From Phenylobacterium sp. (lineage in GTDB: Bacteria > Pseudomonadota > Alphaproteobacteria > Caulobacterales > Caulobacteraceae): a stretch of DNA of 57,270 bases. The stretch's first letter is position 1, and every line of letters starts with the position of its first letter. The notes below the pieces were generated by a model that did not search any database, was not told the origin of the DNA, and saw only the letters and a list, made by a program, of their open reading frames with translations. Below are positions 35,309-43,787 of this stretch, piece after piece. The position numbers and the translations under genes were made by a program. The stretch spans positions 1 through 57,270 of the forward strand of contig NZ_JAUYAF010000026.1 in assembly GCF_030693625.1 (NCBI RefSeq), written 5' to 3'.

Positions 35309-36106
35309 ATGCCCAAGCCCATGATGCAAGATGCGCCACCCGCCAACGGCCTAGCTCTTGGCCAGGACCTTGGCCAGGGTCACACCAAGGCCGACGTAAA
35401 TCTTATGCAGGAGCGCGCGCTGCTCTATCGCGCCACCGGAGACGAAGCGTTCCTAGCCGCCGATCACTTCTACTTCGCACCCTTCACGGCGCTCAACGGG
35501 TCCGGCGTAACGGGTGGGGCGATCGCCGCCTATGATGACGAAACGCACACCCTGACCGTCGCCATCAGCGCCAAGGGGCTCGAAGCCAACCAGCCCCACA
35601 TCCAGCATATCCACGGATTCCTCGATGGCGCCGAAGCGCGCACCCCGACCCTGGACCAGGACGACGACCGCGACGGATATGTCGAACTGGCAGAGGGTCT
35701 GGATACCTACGGACCCATCCTGCTCAACCTCTCCACCAACCACGCCAATGGATCGGGCGGGGACAACGGCCACAGCCATGAGGGGGCGGTCACGGGCTTT
35801 CCCACGGCGCCAAACGGGTCTGAGTACTTCGTCGAAAGCTATCGGCTCCCCCAGGACTCGCTCGGTGTCGACCCCATGCTGGCCCTCCGCGAGATCGTGA
35901 TCCACGGCATGACAACGCCGGCCGGGGCCGGGGCCGGGACGGCCGGCGAAGTCGATGGCAGCGCCGGCTACAAGTTGGTCCTGCCGGTCGCCAGCGGTGA
36001 ACTCAGCGACGTCATGTCCTCCCAGGACCTGCGTGCTTTCATTCGCAACATCGGGTTCGACGACGCAGCGCGCGCGAATGCCGATCACGGCTGGGCTTTC
36101 GGCTGA
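35309..36106 (+). CDS. CHRD-like protein with His-rich motif
   Basis: The 265-residue protein has an N-terminal segment without signal peptide, then a beta-rich region with FTALNGSGVTGGAIAAYDDE, TLTVAISAKGLEANQPHIQH and HIHGFLDGAEA, the HxxHxH run typical of CHRD and Cu/Zn-SOD-like folds, followed by an acidic calcium-like stretch LDQDDDRDGYVELAEG and HANGSGGDNGHSHEGA. It is probably exported or surface-linked and metal-binding. GAGGAAAG lies upstream of the ATG. The C terminus (GFDDAARANADHGWAFG) is of unknown role. A shared hairpin with arms GGCCCGCC and GGCGGGCC follows the stop codon. Confidence 0.68.
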   Translation: MPKPMMQDAPPANGLALGQDLGQGHTKADVNLMQERALLYRATGDEAFLAADHFYFAPFTALNGSGVTGGAIAAYDDETHTLTVAISAKGLEANQPHIQHIHGFLDGAEARTPTLDQDDDRDGYVELAEGLDTYGPILLNLSTNHANGSGGDNGHSHEGAVTGFPTAPNGSEYFVESYRLPQDSLGVDPMLALREIVIHGMTTPAGAGAGTAGEVDGSAGYKLVLPVASGELSDVMSSQDLRAFIRNIGFDDAARANADHGWAFG

Positions 36107-36147
36107 TCGAGGGGCCCGCCGCCCCCTTGGTGGCGGGCCTGTCGCCC

Positions 36148-36933
36148 CTACGTCCCCATCACCTTGGCCCGCAGGCGGCGCATCCCGCCGAGCCAGCGGT
36201 CGTAGTCGGCGGTCTTGCGCTGCATGTAGGTGAGCACCTCGGGGTGCGGCAGGATCAGGAAGCGTTCGGCGGCCAGGCCCTCGACGACGTGGCCGGCGAC
36301 TTCCTCCGGGGTGAGCACGCCGTCCAGGCTCTGGGGCGAGCCGGAGCCGCCGGCGCGCAGCATGGCGGTGTCGACGCCTTGCGGGCAGAGGATCGAGACC
36401 TTGATACCCTGGTCGCCGTGGGTGATGGCCAGGCTTTCGGCCAGGCCGACGGCGGCGTGCTTGGTGGTGGAATAGACCGCCCCGCCGATCTGCGACAGCA
36501 GGCCCGCCGCCGAGACGGTGTTGAGCAGGTAGCCCTCGCCGCGGGCGATCATGCCGGGCAGGACGGCGCGGGCGGCGTGGACGTGGGCCATGACATTGAC
36601 CCCCCAGGCGCGGGCCCAGACGGCGTCGGGGGAGGAGACCGCGTTCTCGCGATCCGGGTCGCCGTCGCCAACGCCCGCATTGGCGCAGAAGAGGTCGATG
36701 CGGCCGTGGGCGGCCTCGACGGCGGCCACCATCGCGGCCACCTGGGCGCCGTCGGAGACATCGACGGTGTAGGCGGTCCCGCCGATCTCGGTGGCCACGG
36801 CCTGGGCGCCCTCTGCGTTGCGGTCGACGACGGCAACGTGGGCGGCGCCCTCGGCGGCGAAGCGGCGGGCCAGCGCCGCGCCGATCCCCTCGGCGGCGCC
36901 GGTCACGACAACGATCTTACCCTTCACGTCCAT
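36148..36933 (-). CDS. Short-chain dehydrogenase/reductase
   Basis: The 261-residue NAD(P)-dependent SDR has the TGAAEGIG cofactor motif near the N terminus, the acidic DRN turn, NAGVGDG, and the catalytic Ser/Tyr/Lys in TVSAAGLLSQ and YSTTKHAAVG. The C-terminal HPEVLTYMQRKTADYDRWLGG resembles SDRs that act on hydroxy- or oxo-acyl substrates. The start at 36933 is preceded by GGAGA on the minus strand. It is a single-gene unit convergent with the CHRD-like gene. Confidence 0.92.
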   Translation of the reverse strand: MDVKGKIVVVTGAAEGIGAALARRFAAEGAAHVAVVDRNAEGAQAVATEIGGTAYTVDVSDGAQVAAMVAAVEAAHGRIDLFCANAGVGDGDPDRENAVSSPDAVWARAWGVNVMAHVHAARAVLPGMIARGEGYLLNTVSAAGLLSQIGGAVYSTTKHAAVGLAESLAITHGDQGIKVSILCPQGVDTAMLRAGGSGSPQSLDGVLTPEEVAGHVVEGLAAERFLILPHPEVLTYMQRKTADYDRWLGGMRRLRAKVMGT

Positions 36934-37009
36934 GTCTTGGTCTCCGTCCCGCGTGTCTTGTTGGAGGCAGGGGTAGGGCGGGGAGGGGGGCAAGGCAATG
37001 GGCGGGCCT

Positions 37010-37106
37010 GTTCGTGGGGTTCGTGGGGTTCGTGGACAAACCTGATCCGCCTCGCGGTGTTACGGCCGGAAGACTTGGAACCACGAACCCCACGAACCCC
37101 ACGAAC
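37010..37106. repeat. Perfect 26-bp inverted repeat with internal 9-bp periodicity
   Basis: Bases 37010-37035 are exactly complementary to 37081-37106, around a 45-bp loop. Each arm holds three copies of GTTCGTGGG or its complement in register. The structure lies 77 bp upstream of the SDR start (divergent) and 67 bp before the SOS box. It may be a protein-binding array, a cruciform or a mobile repeat. Confidence 0.7.
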
Positions 37107-37172
37107 GGGGGCCGCCTTCGAAGCTCCGGTTGGATACAGGCCCGGCGTGCGTCGGGATGACAGGCGACAAAT

Positions 37173-37216
37173 GTTCCTATTTTGTTCTTGACGACCTCGC
37201 GCAGTTTCGCTACATT
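37173..37216 (+). promoter_or_regulatory. LexA (SOS) box and sigma-70 promoter
   Basis: GTTCCTATTTTGTTC (37173-37187) matches the alphaproteobacterial LexA box GTTC-N7-GTTC exactly. TTGACG at 37188-37193 abuts it, followed by a 17-bp spacer and TACATT at 37211-37216, a good -35/-10 pair. LexA binding would block the polymerase, and DNA damage would relieve this. Confidence 0.75.
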
Positions 37217-37243
37217 CTCGGCGCGGCGGTGTTCTGGAACTGG

Positions 37244-37327
37244 ATGGTCAAGAGCGCGCCGTGGCTGGCGGCCGGCGTCTCGGCCTTCGCCGCGGGGATG
37301 GGCTTGAAGTCCCTGGACGGACGCTAG
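37244..37327 (+). CDS. SOS-induced micropeptide, SidA-like
   Basis: Starting at the ATG, 27 residues read MVKSAPWLAAGVSAFAAGMG plus a short polar tail. A GTG at 37229 would give 32 residues with the extra aromatic start VFWNW. The middle is one hydrophobic helix with a Lys at one end and KSLDGR at the other, a single-pass inner-membrane peptide. It lies 28 bp after the -10 element of a LexA-controlled promoter. Caulobacter makes SidA, a 29-residue SOS-induced membrane peptide that blocks division by binding FtsW/FtsN; size, topology and control match, but I have not compared the sequences. The stop overlaps that of the convergent DUF2239 gene (CTAG). Confidence 0.55.
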   Translation: MVKSAPWLAAGVSAFAAGMGLKSLDGR

Positions 37328-37899
37328 GCGCGAGCCCGCCGCTCCCGCACCGTGGCCACAAGGCGACGAAGATAGTCGCCGATGTCCCTTGGCCAGACGG
37401 CGGTGAGGCTGCCGAAGCGATCATAGTCCTTGGCGTAGAAGGCGCGCATGGCCTCCTCATAGTCGGGCAGGTCGCCGGCCAGGGTGGTCATGGCGCGGTG
37501 CGCCGCCTCCAGGGCCTGCCGGGTGTCGTCGGCGCCCGAGTTCTCGCGGAGCGCCTGCTCGACCAGGCGGCGCAGTACGGCCGATGCGCCGCCTGGCTGA
37601 CTGGCCAGCCATTCCCAATGCCGGGGCAGGAGGGTCACCTCGCGCGCCGTGACTCCGAGCCTGGGCCGGCCCCGCCCTGGCTTTGGCGGCGGCTCGCTCG
37701 CCGCCAGGCGCGCCAGGACATCGTCAGGCGTACCCCGGAAGTCCAGTTCGACTGTCCGGCCCGTGGCGTCGTCGAAGACCAGGACCCGTTCGCGCCCGCT
37801 GTCGTGGGCGGCCTTGGCGGCAAGGGCGACGTCCCGGAGCGAGCCCGCAGCCAACCCCTCTTGCGCAGCGAAGGCGGTGTAGGTGGCGGCTTCGTCCAT
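37324..37899 (-). CDS. DUF2239 family protein
   Basis: The 191-residue protein has the DUF2239 features: YTAFAAQEGLAAGSLRDVAL at the N terminus, VLVFDDATGRTVELDFRG, then the conserved GRGRPRLGVTAREVTLLPRH and EWLASQPGGASAVLRRLVE and a C-terminal helical part. Function is unknown; the middle motif looks like a nucleic-acid-binding ribbon-helix-helix. Its start at 37899 follows GAGGCG; the frame is open further upstream without family character. It is convergent with the SOS micropeptide and shares 4 bp of its stop. Confidence 0.85.
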   Translation of the reverse strand: MDEAATYTAFAAQEGLAAGSLRDVALAAKAAHDSGRERVLVFDDATGRTVELDFRGTPDDVLARLAASEPPPKPGRGRPRLGVTAREVTLLPRHWEWLASQPGGASAVLRRLVEQALRENSGADDTRQALEAAHRAMTTLAGDLPDYEEAMRAFYAKDYDRFGSLTAVWPRDIGDYLRRLVATVRERRARA

Positions 37900-38083
37900 C
37901 AGCGCCTCGTCGAGGTCAGGGCGCCCTTGGCGCGAATATTGCCCGGGTATATATGCGGAGGATGATGGGCGGCAAGCAGGTTTGCGATGCGGGCCAGGCA
38001 TTCCAACGGTGCGAAATGACAAAGGGACGGAGCGCTGGTGCGTTCCGTCCCCCTGAAATCCCTTGCACCGCAAGGGTTTGTAG

Positions 38084-38158
38084 TGGTGCCGTTGCAGGGA
38101 TTCGAACCCTGGACCTCAGCCTTACCAAGGATGCGCTCTACCTCTGAGCTACAACGGC
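38084..38158 (-). tRNA. tRNA-Thr (anticodon GGT)
   Basis: Reading the minus strand, the acceptor arm GCCGTTG pairs with CAACGGC, the T arm is CAGGG-TTCGAAT-CCCTG, and the CCA end is encoded. The anticodon loop TTGGTAA (anticodon at 38124-38126) assigns threonine. The anticodon stem CATCC/GGCTG has one U-C mismatch at its middle pair, which is unusual but leaves four good pairs. Confidence 0.95.
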
Positions 38159-38262
38159 GAAAAGGCGAGGGCGGGCTATAGCCAACGTCGGGGGCCGCGT
38201 GAAGCCCAAAAGCGCCGGAAGACAACTTGACCTCCCGGACCGGTCGCCGCACCCCTGGGAAT

Positions 38263-38394
38263 ATGGACAAATCCGGCAAACCGAAGTCGGCCGAGCGCGA
38301 GGCCCAGCTCGCCCAGGCGCTGCGCGCCAATCTGCGTCGCCGCAAGGCGCCCGAGCCCAGGCCGGCGCCCGCCAAGGTCGATGACGAGAAATAG
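38263..38394 (+). CDS. Conserved 43-residue basic protein
   Basis: This short protein begins MDKSGKPKSAEREAQLAQAL and continues with RANLRRRKAPEPRPAPAK, ending in KVDDEK. Small proteins of this type, with a charged start and RANLRRRK, occur in many alphaproteobacteria near murA, DUF2948 and hisD. It is basic and helical, so nucleic-acid binding is possible, but function is unknown. Codon use is GC-rich. It is first in the stretch leading to hisD, 86 bp before the DUF2948 gene. Confidence 0.72.
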   Translation: MDKSGKPKSAEREAQLAQALRANLRRRKAPEPRPAPAKVDDEK

Positions 38395-38480
38395 GACGCC
38401 ACCTTCCGTAAGGCGGGCTCGAGGGCTAGACAACGAGCCTTGCCGTGGCGCGCCGCGTCAGGACAAACCGGGGATCTGAG

Positions 38481-38900
38481 ATGAACGACCTGCTTCACCT
38501 GCTGGCGGAAGATGCGGAGGACCTCGCGGTCATCTCCGCGGCCCTGCAGGACGCGGTGGCCAAGATCGGTGACATCACGGTGGAGCAGCGGGGGCGCCGG
38601 GTGACGGTGGCCTTCAATCGCTATCGCTGGGAAGGCAAGGGCGGCGAGCGCGTGCGATCGGCCCTGCAGATCGGTTCGGTGCTGGGGGTGCAGGCGCGCA
38701 ATCTGCGGCGCGGCGCCAAGTCGGCGGTGATCGAGCTGCTGACCCTGGAATTCGCGCCTGGCGAAGCGCCGGGCGGCACGATCACCCTGAGTTTCGCCGG
38801 CGATGGCGATCTGCGCATCGCAGTCGAATGCATCGACGCGGTGCTGGCCGACATCTCCGCGCCCTGGCCGACGCCCAGAACTCCCGCACACGATGCCTGA
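38481..38900 (+). CDS. DUF2948 family protein
   Basis: The 139-residue protein has the DUF2948 pattern: LLAEDAEDLAVISAALQDAV at the N terminus, FNRYRWEGKGG, RVRSALQIGSVLGVQARNLR and a final AVECIDAVLADIS. It is a cytoplasmic protein of unknown function found next to hisD in many alphaproteobacteria. The start at 38481 fits the family. It is 42 bp from hisD and probably co-transcribed with it. Confidence 0.9.
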   Translation: MNDLLHLLAEDAEDLAVISAALQDAVAKIGDITVEQRGRRVTVAFNRYRWEGKGGERVRSALQIGSVLGVQARNLRRGAKSAVIELLTLEFAPGEAPGGTITLSFAGDGDLRIAVECIDAVLADISAPWPTPRTPAHDA

Positions 38901-38942
38901 CAAGCCGTAGCGCGAAGCCGCTTGCGTCGCTAAGTAGCGCCC

Positions 38943-40226
38943 ATGCGCCGTTTCCGATTTTCCGAGCCCGGCTTCGAGGCCGCCTTCGCCGCCTTTGTCG
39001 AAGAACGGCGTGAGACCCCCGACGATGTCGACGCCCTGGTGCGTGACATCCTGGCGGCGGTCCGCGCGGAGGGGCTCGAGGCTGTCCTGCGCTTTGGCCG
39101 CCAGTTCGACCGCGCCAATGTGAGCGCAGAAAACATCCGGGTCACCCCGGAAGAGATTGAAGCCGGCGCCGCGCAATGCGCGCCTGAAGTCCGCGAGGCC
39201 ATCGCCTTCGCCGCCAAGCGCATCCGCACCTATCACGAGCGGCAGCGTCCCGCCGACCAGTGGTTCACCGACGAGGCCGGCGTCGAGCTGGGCTGGCGCT
39301 GGACCCCGCTGGAGGCGGTGGGGATCTATGTGCCCGGAGGCCGCGCGGCCTATCCCTCGACCGTGCTGATGAACGCGGTGCCCGCGGCGGCGGCCGGCGT
39401 TGAGCGCATCGCCATGGTGACCCCGCCGGGGCGGTTGCAGCCGGCGGTGCTGGCGGCCGCGAAGGAGGCCGGGGTGACCGAGATCTGGCGGGTGGGCGGC
39501 GCCCAGGCGGTCGGAGCCCTGGCCTATGGCGCCGGACCGATCCTGCCGGTGGACAAGATCGTGGGGCCGGGCAACGCCTTCGTCACCGCCGCCAAGCGGC
39601 GGGTCTATGGCACGGTGGGCATCGACGCCCTGGCCGGCCCCTCTGAGATCGTGGTGGTGTCGGACGCCGCCAGCCGGCCCGACTGGATCGCCGCCGACCT
39701 GCTGTCCCAGGCCGAACACGACCCGGCGGCGCAATCGATCCTGATCACCGACGACGAGGCCTTCGCCGACGCTGTCGAGGCGCAGATCGCCCTGCAGCTC
39801 GGGAGCCTGGAGACCCGCGACGACGCGACGGTTTCGCTGCGCAACCACGGAGCGGTGATCATCGCGCCGCTAAGCGAGGCGCCCCGCCTGGTGAACATGA
39901 TCGCGCCCGAACACGTGGAGTTCGCCCTGGACGAGCCCGAGCGCCTGGCCGACCAGGTGCGGCACGCTGGAGCAATCTTCCTGGGACGGCACGCGCCCGA
40001 AGCCGTCGGCGACTATGTGGCCGGCTCCAACCACGTCCTGCCCACCAGCCGCGCGGCGCGGTTCTCCTCGGGACTGTCGCTGTACGACTTCATCAAGCGC
40101 ACCTCGATCGTGAAGTGCGACGAGGCGGCGTTTGCGATTCTCGGGCCGCCGACGGTGGCGCTGGCGGACGCCGAAGGTCTGCCCGCCCACGCGCGCTCCG
40201 CCGCCATTCGCCTGGGCCAAGGCTAG
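38943..40226 (+). CDS. hisD: Histidinol dehydrogenase
   Basis: The 427-residue zinc enzyme performs the last two steps of histidine synthesis, oxidising L-histidinol to L-histidine with two NAD+. It shows [20 protein letters not shown], the dinucleotide-linked [28 protein letters not shown] and [27 protein letters not shown] for zinc binding, and the C-terminal [16 protein letters not shown]. Length equals the family norm. Other his genes are not in the window, which is usual for alphaproteobacteria where hisD sits with DUF2948 and UPF0262. Confidence 0.97.
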   Translation: MRRFRFSEPGFEAAFAAFVEERRETPDDVDALVRDILAAVRAEGLEAVLRFGRQFDRANVSAENIRVTPEEIEAGAAQCAPEVREAIAFAAKRIRTYHERQRPADQWFTDEAGVELGWRWTPLEAVGIYVPGGRAAYPSTVLMNAVPAAAAGVERIAMVTPPGRLQPAVLAAAKEAGVTEIWRVGGAQAVGALAYGAGPILPVDKIVGPGNAFVTAAKRRVYGTVGIDALAGPSEIVVVSDAASRPDWIAADLLSQAEHDPAAQSILITDDEAFADAVEAQIALQLGSLETRDDATVSLRNHGAVIIAPLSEAPRLVNMIAPEHVEFALDEPERLADQVRHAGAIFLGRHAPEAVGDYVAGSNHVLPTSRAARFSSGLSLYDFIKRTSIVKCDEAAFAILGPPTVALADAEGLPAHARSAAIRLGQG

Positions 40227-40366
40227 GAACGAAGGGCTTGGGTGAGTCCCGGTAAGCTGAACGGCGTCTAACAGCGCCGTCCAGGCGCCCGTTCAGGATG
40301 GGTCCCCTAGTGTGGGGTCATCGGAGCCGACGAGGCTTCGGACCCATTCAAGACGGAGACCAAGCC

Positions 40367-41014
40367 ATGCAAACCTCTTCCAAGCTGATCCGCAGCGCGG
40401 CCGTTGCGACGATGGCCGCCGCCCTTTCCGTCGGCGCCGTCTCGGGCGCGTCGGCCCAGACCAACCTAAGCCCGGTGGTCGGCTGCGACGCGCCCGGCAA
40501 CAAGCAGGTCGGCGGCGCCCTGATCGGCGCCCTGCTGGGCGCGGTCGCCGGTTCGAACCTGGCCAAGAATGACCGCGGCACGGGCACGGCCATCGGCGCC
40601 GTGGTCGGCGGGGCCACCGGCTCCTATGTCGGCTGCAGGATGCAGCGCTCAGACCAGGGCCAGAACGCCTACGGCTATGGCCAGACCTACCAGCCTGCAT
40701 ATCAGCAGCCTGCATATCAGCAGCCGGCGACCTACAGCCATTCGGGCTATCGCCTGTCGGGGGACATCTCGCCGGCCAGGTATGTCCGGGACGGTGGGAC
40801 CTTCGCGGCCAGCAGCAAGCTGAACCTGCGGGGCGCCCCGTCCACCTCTGCCCACAAGGTCGGCTCGCTCAGGGCCGGTGAGCGCTTCCAGGCCCTGGCC
40901 CGCGTGCGCGGGACCGACTGGATCCTGGTGGGTCAGGACGGCGTCGGCGTTGGCTATGTCAGCGGCCGCTACGCCCAGCCCGTCGGCCACCAGTACGCGT
41001 CCTACGGCTACTAA
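40367..41014 (+). CDS. Exported SH3-domain protein with glycine-zipper 2TM segment
   Basis: The 215-residue protein starts with a signal peptide (cleavage probably after GASA at about residue 31), then a Gly/Ala-rich segment, VGGALIGALLGAVAGSNLA and GTAIGAVVGGATGSYVGCRM, resembling the glycine-zipper (17 kDa surface antigen) domain, a Tyr/Gln/Pro linker with two PAYQQ copies, and a bacterial SH3 domain (KLNLRGAPSTSAHKVGSL ... DWILVGQDGVGVGYVSGRY). It probably sits in the periplasm or outer membrane and contacts peptidoglycan. ACGGAGAC precedes the ATG. An intrinsic terminator follows. Confidence 0.85.
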   Translation: MQTSSKLIRSAAVATMAAALSVGAVSGASAQTNLSPVVGCDAPGNKQVGGALIGALLGAVAGSNLAKNDRGTGTAIGAVVGGATGSYVGCRMQRSDQGQNAYGYGQTYQPAYQQPAYQQPATYSHSGYRLSGDISPARYVRDGGTFAASSKLNLRGAPSTSAHKVGSLRAGERFQALARVRGTDWILVGQDGVGVGYVSGRYAQPVGHQYASYGY

Positions 41015-41043
41015 GCCCCTCTAGGTTCCTCCCCGAACCGACT

Positions 41044-41077
41044 TCGCCCGGCGCTCCCCAGCGTCGGGCGATTTTTT
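41044..41077 (+). terminator. Intrinsic terminator of the SH3-protein gene
   Basis: TCGCCCGGCGCT and AGCGTCGGGCGA form a 12-bp stem with one G-U pair around CCCC, followed by six T (41072-41077). It lies 30 bp after the stop codon. Confidence 0.9.
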
Positions 41078-41154
41078 GTGCCGCGATCGGGAGGATGACG
41101 TTAGGGGTTGGTTTGCAATAAAGCTCGCTGACCTGTTCCTCCCTTTCGACCGCC

Positions 41155-41634
41155 ATGGCCGACGAAGACCGCACCAAGCACCGCCTGCAGACCGTGGAGA
41201 TCGACGAGGAATCCCTCGCCGCGGTCTCGCGCGACCAGGAACAGGAGCGGCAGATCGCCATCTTCGATCTGCTGGAGGAGAACTATTTCCATCCTGAGGG
41301 CGCCGAGGGCGGGCCCTATGACCTGAAGATGGGCCTCGTGGAGAACCGCCTGGTCCTGGATGTGCGTGGTCCCAACTACGAGCGCCGGCACATCCTGTCG
41401 CTGTCGCCCTTCCGGCCGCTGATCAAGGACTACTTCCTGATCTGCGAGAGCTACTACCAGGCGATCCGCAACTCGACCCCGTCACAGATCGAGGCCTTGG
41501 ACATGGGCCGGCGCGGCCTGCACAACGAGGCCTCGACCCTGCTGCGCACCCGGCTGGCGGGCAAGATCGACACCGATCTCGGCACTGCGCGGCGGCTGTT
41601 CACCCTGATGTGCGCCCTGCACTGGCGGGGCTAG
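41155..41634 (+). CDS. UPF0262 family protein
   Basis: The 159-residue protein matches UPF0262: [77 protein letters not shown] and a C-terminal [12 protein letters not shown]. This cytoplasmic family is restricted largely to alphaproteobacteria, without known function, and is regularly placed between hisD and the low-molecular-weight phosphatase gene, as here. It precedes that gene by 6 bp, so the two are one transcription unit. Confidence 0.93.
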   Translation: MADEDRTKHRLQTVEIDEESLAAVSRDQEQERQIAIFDLLEENYFHPEGAEGGPYDLKMGLVENRLVLDVRGPNYERRHILSLSPFRPLIKDYFLICESYYQAIRNSTPSQIEALDMGRRGLHNEASTLLRTRLAGKIDTDLGTARRLFTLMCALHWRG

Positions 41635-41640
41635 GGTTCG

Positions 41641-42093
41641 ATGGCCGCTGACCCGTCCGCCCCGCCGCTGCCCGGCGCGGTGCTCTTCGCCTGCAATTTC
41701 AACCGCGTGCGCTCACCCATGGCCGAGGCGCTGATGAAGCGCGCCCTGGGCGACCGGGTCTATGTGGACAGCTGCGGCCTGAAGCGGGACGCGGCCGACG
41801 GCGCCGATCCCTTCGTCGAGGCGGTGATGGCCGAGCTCAGCGTCGACCTGGCCGATCATCGGCCCAAGACCTTCGACGACCTGGAGGATTCGTCCTTCGA
41901 CCTTGTGGTCTCCCTGACCCCTGAGGCGCAGCACCGGGCCGTCGAGATGACCCGGGGCCGGGCGGCCGAGATCGAGTACTGGCCGACCTTCGACCCCACC
42001 CTGGTGGAAGGCTCGCGGGAAGCGAGGCTGGCGGCCTATCGCGAGGTGCGCGACACGCTCGCCGCCCACATCGCCCAGCGGTTTCCGCGCTAA
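41641..42093 (+). CDS. Low-molecular-weight protein tyrosine phosphatase-like protein
   Basis: The 150-residue protein has the LMW-PTP P-loop CNFNRVRSPMAEAL (C-x5-R-S), with the catalytic Cys at about residue 18, and the acid region near YWPTFDPTLVEG, where the WPTFDPT segment supplies the general-acid Asp. The arsenate reductase group has a similar fold, but the P-loop suits both. It follows UPF0262 by 6 bp. Its end overlaps the convergent nucleotidyltransferase by 4 bp. Confidence 0.86.
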   Translation: MAADPSAPPLPGAVLFACNFNRVRSPMAEALMKRALGDRVYVDSCGLKRDAADGADPFVEAVMAELSVDLADHRPKTFDDLEDSSFDLVVSLTPEAQHRAVEMTRGRAAEIEYWPTFDPTLVEGSREARLAAYREVRDTLAAHIAQRFPR

Positions 42094-42845
42094 CCGCGCA
42101 TCCAGGCGAGATCACCGCCCCAACCGTCGAAGACCGAGTCGTGACCGGCGTCTCGGCACCGGGCCTCAGTGTCGCGAAGAAGGCGCCGGAGGGTCGCTGG
42201 GTCAGGGTCCAGCAGCGCAGGGGTCTGGAGGGCCAAGGCCTGGCCTGAGCTGAGCGGGTGCTCCGCCAATTCCCACGCCAGATACTTGTAGAAGGGCCGC
42301 AGCCGACCGCCATCAAGGGCGAAGAGGGCGTCCAGTAGGGGCGCGATCGCTTCCGCCGCCTCCAGGCGCGCGGCCAGGGGCTGGCCGCCGCGCAGACACT
42401 TCAGGGCGCGATAGGTCTGGTTGAGATAGTGATCCAACGACCGATCGACGAACCCCGCGACCTCCGGACCGGGGACGCGGGCCTTTTCATCGATAACTTG
42501 CTGGCACAGCCCCTCTGTCCGATCCACCAGCATTCGTACATGGGCGTAGCTGTAGCGGTCCCAGGCGTCGGGCCCGCCCCATGCGGCGTGGGCGCGAAGG
42601 CCCTCGAGGGTCATCACGGAGCAGTCGGTCCGCCCGTAGGCCCGCCTGGCGTAGCGCCCGCGCCAGGCCTCGAAAGCCTCGTCGCGGACGATCAGCACAC
42701 AGTCGTAGTCCGACGCCGCAGTTTCCCGGCCCTTGCCGCGCGACCCTGTCAACCAGAAGGCCAGGACCTCTGAATGGGTCTCGGCCAGCTCCAGAAGTTC
42801 GAAGTATCGGGGGCGTTCGGTGGCGTGATCGCTCAATTCTCTCAC
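42090..42845 (-). CDS. Nucleotidyltransferase-fold protein
   Basis: The 251-residue protein has a Pol-beta-type active site: [20 protein letters not shown] gives the GS motif followed by the Asp-x-Asp pair that binds Mg-NTP. The C-terminal half is helical ([37 protein letters not shown]) as in aminoglycoside or streptomycin adenylyltransferase-like proteins and small MNT enzymes. The substrate is unknown. It lies in a minus-strand insertion within an otherwise forward-oriented conserved block, suggesting later acquisition. Confidence 0.82.
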   Translation of the reverse strand: MRELSDHATERPRYFELLELAETHSEVLAFWLTGSRGKGRETAASDYDCVLIVRDEAFEAWRGRYARRAYGRTDCSVMTLEGLRAHAAWGGPDAWDRYSYAHVRMLVDRTEGLCQQVIDEKARVPGPEVAGFVDRSLDHYLNQTYRALKCLRGGQPLAARLEAAEAIAPLLDALFALDGGRLRPFYKYLAWELAEHPLSSGQALALQTPALLDPDPATLRRLLRDTEARCRDAGHDSVFDGWGGDLAWMRG

Positions 42846-42970
42846 TTTCCAGCCGTGGCATTCGACCGTGCGGCGGGCTCCGCGTTATGATAGAGGCCTC
42901 TCCCACGGCTCGCGCCCCTCGATTCAGGCGTGGGCCGTTCGACTTTTATCGGCGTCTATTTGGAGCCTGC

Positions 42971-43189
42971 ATGGCTAAAGAAGAACTTTTGGAGTTTCCG
43001 GGCACGGTGAGTGAAGTCCTGCCCAACGCGACCTTCCGCGTGAAGCTCGAGAACGATCACGAGATCATCGCCCACACCGCCGGCAAGATGCGCAAGAACC
43101 GCATCCGGGTCTCGGCCGGCGACAAGGTCCTGGTGGAGATGACCCCCTACGACCTGTCCAAGGGCCGCATCACCTTCCGCGTCCGCTAG
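42971..43189 (+). CDS. infA: Translation initiation factor IF-1
   Basis: The 72-residue S1-fold protein begins [20 protein letters not shown] and contains [40 protein letters not shown] and a final GRITFRVR, the universal IF-1 pattern. It binds the 30S A site and aids IF-2 and IF-3. The start is at 42971, 17 bp upstream of maf. A TATGAT hexamer at 42886-42891 may be the -10 of its promoter. Confidence 0.97.
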   Translation: MAKEELLEFPGTVSEVLPNATFRVKLENDHEIIAHTAGKMRKNRIRVSAGDKVLVEMTPYDLSKGRITFRVR

Positions 43190-43205
43190 CGGGCGTTCGC
43201 CCCCG

Positions 43206-43787
43206 ATGACGACGCCGCGCCTGGTGCTGGCCTCCGCGAGCCCCAGGCGGCTCGATCTCCTGGCCCAGATCGATCTCAAACCGGACGCCGTGGTGGCCGC
43301 CGAGATCGACGAAACCCCCCTTTCCAACGAGACGCCACGCCTGCTGGCGCTGCGGCTGGCCGTCGCCAAGGCGGCCAAGGTCGCCGCCGAGCAGCCGGGC
43401 GTCTATGTCCTGGCCGCCGACACGGTGGTGGCGGTGGGCCGCCGTGTCCTGCCCAAGGTGGAGACGCAAGCCGAGGGCCGCACCTGCCTGGAGCTGCTGT
43501 CGGGCCGCGCCCACAAGGTGCTGACTGCTGTCGCCGTGCGCGGTCCCGACGGTCGCGAGGCCAGCCGGCTGGTGGAGAGCCGTCTGCATTTCAAGCGACT
43601 GACGCCCGCCGAGATCACCGCCTATCTCGCCAGCGGCGAGGGTGTCGGCAAGGCGGGCGGCTACGCCATCCAGGGCCGGGCCGGCGCCTTCGTGATGTCG
43701 CTGCAGGGCTCCTATCCCGCCGTGGTCGGCCTGCCGCTCTACGAAACCCTGAACCTGCTGACCGGCCTGGGGTATTCAAGGCCATGA
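43206..43787 (+). CDS. maf: Maf-family nucleotide pyrophosphatase
   Basis: The 193-residue enzyme hydrolyses non-canonical or modified NTPs to NMPs. It has SASPRRLDLLAQ near the N terminus, DETP, VLAADTVVAVG with the catalytic Asp, LLSGRAHKVLTAVAV, and KAGGYAIQGRAGAFV. Specificity (dTTP/UTP or m7GTP subgroup) cannot be settled by eye. It starts 16 bp after infA and overlaps the RNase gene by 4 bp (ATGA), so infA, maf, the RNase and yacG form one operon. Confidence 0.94.
   Translation: MTTPRLVLASASPRRLDLLAQIDLKPDAVVAAEIDETPLSNETPRLLALRLAVAKAAKVAAEQPGVYVLAADTVVAVGRRVLPKVETQAEGRTCLELLSGRAHKVLTAVAVRGPDGREASRLVESRLHFKRLTPAEITAYLASGEGVGKAGGYAIQGRAGAFVMSLQGSYPAVVGLPLYETLNLLTGLGYSRP

Noticed and set aside
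34881..35339. A 152-codon minus-strand frame ending GRDKPGHDD
   Set aside because: This ending is the translation of a dispersed intergenic repeat and is a common artefact in alphaproteobacterial genomes.
37899..39848. A 649-codon open frame on the minus strand
   Set aside because: It runs antisense to hisD and DUF2948 and across the tRNA-Thr; high GC keeps the frame open and it has no family character.
40690..40735. Short tandem repeat within the SH3-protein gene
   Set aside because: Two copies coding PAYQQ form a natural linker; too short to be a separate element.
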